Assembly: GCA_023431055.1 (NCBI GenBank)
Contig: JAEYXX010000066.1
Location: 1 to 9,284, forward strand
Length of the DNA: 9,284 nucleotides
Direction: 5' to 3'
Origin: Pseudomonadota bacterium
GTDB lineage: Bacteria; Pseudomonadota; Gammaproteobacteria; Pseudomonadales; Pseudomonadaceae
Position 1 is the stretch's first letter. Each line of letters opens with the position of its first letter. Below, piece by piece: positions 5,783 to 9,284 of this stretch. Made by a program: the position numbers and the translations under genes. The notes under the pieces are model-generated. The model was not told the origin of the DNA. It saw only the letters and a list, made by a program, of their open reading frames with translations, and searched no databases.

Positions 5783-7075
5783 TTACAGCTTGGTTTCGAC
5801 GTAGGCTTCGTCGCGGATCTGGCGTAGCCAGGCCTGCAGTTCTTCGTCGTACTTGCGGTTGCGCAGCAGGTTCGCGGCCTGTTGCTTGCGAAACTCCTCG
5901 CTGTTGTCCGTGGCACGCCGGCCCAAGACCTGCAGCACATGCCAGCCGTAAGGGCTCTTGAACGGCTTGGACAGTTCGCCGCTGGCGGTGTTGCTCATCA
6001 CTTCGCGGAACTCGGGTACCAGGGCATTGGGGTCGATCCAGTTCAGATCGCCGCCATTGAGTGCCGAACCCGGATCTTCCGAGAAGTTCTTCGCCAGCTC
6101 GGCGAAATCCTCGCCAGCCACTATGCGCTGATAAAGACGCTCGACCAGGCGACGGGTTTCTTCTTCGCTACGGATTTCGCTGGGCTTGATCAGAATATGA
6201 CGAACATGCACTTCGTCGCGCACCTGAGTATCGCCACCACGCTTCTCGATCAGCTTGAGGATGATGAAGCCGCCCGGTGTACGCACCGGCTCGGTAACCT
6301 CGCCCGGGTTCAGCTGGCTGATCATGCTGTCGAACGGCGGCGGCAGTTGACCGGCCTTGCGCCAGCCCATCTCACCACCTTCCAGGGCGTTTTCGCTGGC
6401 CGAGCGAGCGACTGCCAGCTGGCCGAAGTCGGCGCCCTGTTGCAGTTGCTGATACAGCTCCTGCGCCTGGCGGTCGGCGGCCTGGATTTCGCTGGAGGAT
6501 GCGCCCTCGGAAACCGGAATCAGGATATTGGCCAGACGGAACTCTTCCGACAGCTGCATCTTGCCCAGATCGGACGCGAGGAAGTTCTGCACTTCCTGGT
6601 CGGTCACCTGGATGCGTTCGGCCACGCGGCGCTGGCGCACACGGCTGATGACCATCTCGCGGCGCACCTGGTCACGGGCGTCGGCATAGGACAGGCCGTC
6701 ACGAGCCAGGGCATCGCGGAATTGCTCCAGGCTCATGCCATTGCGCTGGGCAATGGTGCCCATGGCCTGGTTCAGCTCTTCGTCGGTGATGCGAATGCCG
6801 GAGCGTTCGCCGATCTGCAGCTGGATGTTCTCGATGATCAGGCGCTCGAGCACCTGCTGACTGAGTACGTGCTCGGGCGGCAGGGAGCCGCCACGCTTGT
6901 CGATGGTCTGCTGCACTTCGCGCAGGCGCGCATCGAGTTGGCTCTGCATGACCACGTCGTTATCGACGATGGCCACGACGCGGTCCAGTGGGCGAACCTG
7001 GGCCTGAGCCGTTGCCGCCAGCAGCGCTGCGCCCAACAGCAGGGGGCGCAGGCGATCAGAAAGCTTGGTCTTCAC
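5783..7075 (-). CDS. surA: Periplasmic chaperone / peptidyl-prolyl isomerase SurA
   Basis: With a GTG start at 7073-7075 the protein has 430 residues, the usual Pseudomonas SurA length. Residues 1-25 are a Sec signal peptide: KTK, then a hydrophobic [14 protein letters not shown] core, with likely cleavage after AQA. The N-terminal chaperone domain (about 28-170) includes [11 protein letters not shown] at 32-42. Two parvulin domains follow, about 178-280 and 289-388, each with its GGF or GWH signature, then a C-terminal helix ending [16 protein letters not shown]. SurA escorts unfolded outer-membrane beta-barrels, LptD among them, to the BAM complex. An in-frame ATG at 7132 would put about 20 extra residues before the signal peptide and lacks family support. 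Another GTG at 7081 is possible (see the ribosome-binding-site entry). The chosen start lies 20 bases inside lptD, so the two are surely cotranscribed. Confidence 0.95.
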   Translation of the reverse strand: MKTKLSDRLRPLLLGAALLAATAQAQVRPLDRVVAIVDNDVVMQSQLDARLREVQQTIDKRGGSLPPEHVLSQQVLERLIIENIQLQIGERSGIRITDEELNQAMGTIAQRNGMSLEQFRDALARDGLSYADARDQVRREMVISRVRQRRVAERIQVTDQEVQNFLASDLGKMQLSEEFRLANILIPVSEGASSSEIQAADRQAQELYQQLQQGADFGQLAVARSASENALEGGEMGWRKAGQLPPPFDSMISQLNPGEVTEPVRTPGGFIILKLIEKRGGDTQVRDEVHVRHILIKPSEIRSEEETRRLVERLYQRIVAGEDFAELAKNFSEDPGSALNGGDLNWIDPNALVPEFREVMSNTASGELSKPFKSPYGWHVLQVLGRRATDNSEEFRKQQAANLLRNRKYDEELQAWLRQIRDEAYVETKL

Positions 7076-9284
7076 GTTCACGGTAACCTTGAATGCCTTG
7101 GTCGAGGAAAGTTTCCACCTTGTTGCCAACAACGCCGCCGAGGCCCTTGAGGACGATCTGCAGGAAGATGCCGCGGTCCGGCTCGTCGTTGCGCGATGGG
7201 TCGAGGCTGACTTCGTCGTAATCGATCCAGTAGCGATTGATCAGGCGCAGCTTCCAGCAGCAGCTGTCGTATTCGAAACCACCGAAGGCTTCGAGGGTAC
7301 GGTTGCGGCCGTAGTCGTACTGCCAGCGCGAGATCAGGCTCCACTGCGGAGCCAGCGGCCAGATGACGGAGAAGTCATGCTGGTCGATCTTGTAGTAATT
7401 CTTGATGTAGTTGGGGTTCGGCGAGCCGTCGGCAAGAGTCTCGTTACCGTAGTCCGGATTGGTGGTCCAGGTACCGCTGTCGCGGTCATAACGCAGGGTG
7501 TCATTACGATAGCGGTAGCCGAAGTTGACGATCTTGCCTGGGTTGGCTTCCGGCTGGTAATGGAACATCGCGCTGCCCGAACGGGTGGCGTGCTGATCCG
7601 GGTCCCAGTTGAAGGTCGAGGAGAAGCGCCAGTCGCGGTTGAAGCGATACAGATACGCCAGTGCATAGGGCGATACGTCGGAGGTGGACTCCTGGCGGGT
7701 TCTGTAATCGATACCCGGCATCTGCACCTTGCGATCTTCGAAGTAGAAGGCCTGGCCGATGCTGAAACGCTGGCGTTCGAAGCCGTTTGGCTCGATCCAG
7801 CGGCTGGTCACACCCAGCGACAGCTTGTTCTCGTCACCGATGCGATCCTTGCCGCTGAAGCGATTTTCACGCCACAGCGAGGCGTAGCTGAAGGTCGGCT
7901 CGCCGGTATCGAATACCGGGATATCGGTCTGGTCTTCTTCCGGTACATAGAGGTAGAAAGCGCGCGGCTCCAGGGTCTGACGGAAGTCCTTGCCGAACAG
8001 CTGGGTATTGCGGTCGAAGTACAGGCCGCTGTCGAGGCTGAACAGACCTACGCCGCGATTCGGGGAGCGTTTGTAGTCGACGCCGAACCACTGACTTTCG
8101 GGGTCGTTGGTCGCAAGTTCGGATTTACCTTTGCCATCCAGGTTGAGCTGGTACTGCGTGTGCAGGTATTTGACCTGGGGCTTGATGAAGCCCCAGCTCC
8201 AGTCCAGCGGCAGGCTGACACCAGGCTCCAGGTGCAGGCGCTCGCCGTCGGCACGGTCCAGACCGGTCAGGCGCTCGTCATACCAGAGGTCTTGCGGGCG
8301 GCCGGTTACGCCATCCTTGTCGACGAAGAAGCCCGAGCGCAGATTGCGGTCGAAGCGTACGTATTCGGTGCCATAGGTGAAATCCAGGCCGCCCGGGTTG
8401 AACGGCAGCTTGCCGTCCAGGGTGATCTGCGGCAGGCGGTCGTAGGGCGTCACGTCGGTGATATTGGCCAGCTCGTACGCATGCAGGTTCAGGCGTGCGG
8501 TGTAACTGTCGCCGCGGTAGGTCAGCGTGCCGCGCTGGTTCACGTAGGTGGTGGTTTCGATACCCAGATCGGTATTCAGATCCTGGAAGTAATAGGGATC
8601 ACTGATGTCGGTGTAGTCAACTTCAGCCAGCAGGCGCGAGTTCAGGCCCTGCTTGTGTTGCCAGCTGTACATCCAGCGCTGGTCTTCGTACTCGGACTGC
8701 AGTTTGCGCTCGTCTTCGCTGTCGTTCAGCCATGCGCCGCCGACCTGGCCTTCGCTGCTCTCGGTCAGGTAGCGGAACTCACCTTCCATCAGCAGGCCGC
8801 GTTTGGCCATGTAGGTCGGGTACAGCGTGGCGTCGTAGTTCGGCGCCAGGTTGAAGTAGTACGGCGTTTGCAGCGAGAAGCCGTTGCTGCTCGACGTGCC
8901 GATGCTCGGCGGCAGGAAACCGGATTGGCGACGGTCGTCGATCGGGAAGTAAATGTACGGGGTGTAGAACACCGGAATGTCCTTGACCCGCAGCGTCACG
9001 TTGGTCGCGGTACCGAAGCCGGTCGCCGGGTTCAGGGTGACGTTGTTGCCCTTCAGGTGCCAGGCATTGTCGCCCGGTTCGCAACGGGTATAGGTGCCAT
9101 CCTTGAGGCGGATGATCGCGGTCTCTTCGCGCTTGGCGTAGAGCGCACTGCCACGCACGTGAGCCTGGTGCATCACGTATTCGGCATTGTCGATACGAGC
9201 CTCGCCGTTATCCAGCTGCAGCTCTGCGCGGTCGCCAACCACCAGGGTGCCCTTGTCGCGCAGGCGCACGTTGCCGACCAGCTC
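7056..9284 (-). CDS. lptD: LPS-assembly outer-membrane protein LptD, 5' end cut by window edge
   Basis: The frame is open from the right edge to a TGA at 7056-7058, giving 742 residues. Pseudomonas LptD has about 920-940, so roughly 190 N-terminal residues, including the signal peptide, are missing. The first ~75 visible residues finish the OstA/LptA-like periplasmic jellyroll, with repeats of the type [20 protein letters not shown]. The conserved [13 protein letters not shown] and SGFLPP segments lead into the large beta-barrel, rich in aromatic residues and alternating strands. Cysteines stand at 9081-9083 (TRCEPG) and as an adjacent pair at 7257-7262 (DSCCWK); the Cys-Cys pair is the one that forms the essential inter-domain disulfides with N-terminal cysteines. 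With LptE the protein inserts LPS into the outer leaflet. The following surA gene makes its chaperone and starts within the last codons of lptD. Confidence 0.96.
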   Translation of the reverse strand, partial: ELVGNVRLRDKGTLVVGDRAELQLDNGEARIDNAEYVMHQAHVRGSALYAKREETAIIRLKDGTYTRCEPGDNAWHLKGNNVTLNPATGFGTATNVTLRVKDIPVFYTPYIYFPIDDRRQSGFLPPSIGTSSSNGFSLQTPYYFNLAPNYDATLYPTYMAKRGLLMEGEFRYLTESSEGQVGGAWLNDSEDERKLQSEYEDQRWMYSWQHKQGLNSRLLAEVDYTDISDPYYFQDLNTDLGIETTTYVNQRGTLTYRGDSYTARLNLHAYELANITDVTPYDRLPQITLDGKLPFNPGGLDFTYGTEYVRFDRNLRSGFFVDKDGVTGRPQDLWYDERLTGLDRADGERLHLEPGVSLPLDWSWGFIKPQVKYLHTQYQLNLDGKGKSELATNDPESQWFGVDYKRSPNRGVGLFSLDSGLYFDRNTQLFGKDFRQTLEPRAFYLYVPEEDQTDIPVFDTGEPTFSYASLWRENRFSGKDRIGDENKLSLGVTSRWIEPNGFERQRFSIGQAFYFEDRKVQMPGIDYRTRQESTSDVSPYALAYLYRFNRDWRFSSTFNWDPDQHATRSGSAMFHYQPEANPGKIVNFGYRYRNDTLRYDRDSGTWTTNPDYGNETLADGSPNPNYIKNYYKIDQHDFSVIWPLAPQWSLISRWQYDYGRNRTLEAFGGFEYDSCCWKLRLINRYWIDYDEVSLDPSRNDEPDRGIFLQIVLKGLGGVVGNKVETFLDQGIQGYREREDQAF
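7087..7090 (-). promoter_or_regulatory. Ribosome binding site of surA
   Basis: AAGG on the minus strand, inside lptD, is the only purine-rich stretch near the start. It lies five bases from the GTG at 7081 and eleven from the GTG at 7075. Spacing favours 7081 (N-terminus MNVKTKLSD); the N-terminus MKTKLSD that I remember for Pseudomonas SurA favours 7075. The difference is two residues. Confidence 0.45.

Noticed and set aside
5882..7150. 422-residue plus-strand open frame opposite surA
   Set aside because: Although almost as long as surA, its sequence is low in recognisable motifs and mirrors surA codons; surA has a signal peptide and both parvulin domains. Long antisense frames are common in Pseudomonas genes.
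1..9284. Mobile elements, CRISPR, tRNA/rRNA, toxin-antitoxin or defence genes
   Set aside because: Reading both strands I found no array-like direct repeats, transposase motifs, RNA-gene sequences or small extra genes. The window is filled by eight conserved housekeeping genes.

Overview
The window is an ordinary, well-conserved stretch of a Pseudomonas chromosome. It is GC-rich, the proteins read as gamma-proteobacterial with a Pseudomonas flavour, and the order lptD-surA-pdxA-rsmA(ksgA)-apaG-apaH-glpE-prkA matches what is known for that genus. The residues of SurA and LptD feel closest to the P. mendocina / P. oleovorans side of the genus, but that is an impression, not a measurement. All eight genes lie on the minus strand, so transcription runs from right to left, and coding sequence fills almost the whole window.

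Right part (9284 to about 5740): lptD, cut by the right edge so that its N-terminus is missing, then surA, which begins inside the last codons of lptD. LptD is the outer-membrane channel that places lipopolysaccharide at the cell surface. SurA is the periplasmic chaperone that delivers LptD and other beta-barrels to the assembly machinery, so this pair is a functional outer-membrane biogenesis unit. A strong intrinsic terminator (5741-5767), with T-runs on both strands, closes it.

Middle part (5740 to 2180): pdxA (vitamin B6 synthesis), rsmA (16S rRNA dimethyltransferase), apaG (small beta-sandwich protein), apaH (Ap4A hydrolase) and glpE (single-domain rhodanese). Gaps are 113, 29, -1 and 29 bases, which suggests a second transcription unit. 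Its first gene has a weak candidate promoter and a small dyad just after the terminator. rsmA has a perfect 8-bp inverted repeat in its leader.

Left part (2180 to 1): a 283-base intergenic region, then prkA, a PrkA/YeaG-family AAA+ serine kinase that runs off the left edge about eight residues before its expected end. The intergenic region holds a GC-rich hairpin behind glpE, a plausible sigma-70/RpoS-type promoter, several short dyads and a repeated 7-mer, so prkA is probably a separate, stress- or stationary-phase-controlled unit.

I found no mobile element, CRISPR array, tRNA, rRNA or clearly foreign gene. The long plus-strand open frames are shadows of the minus-strand genes. I see no previously undescribed system here; the points worth a second look are regulatory ones in the gaps.
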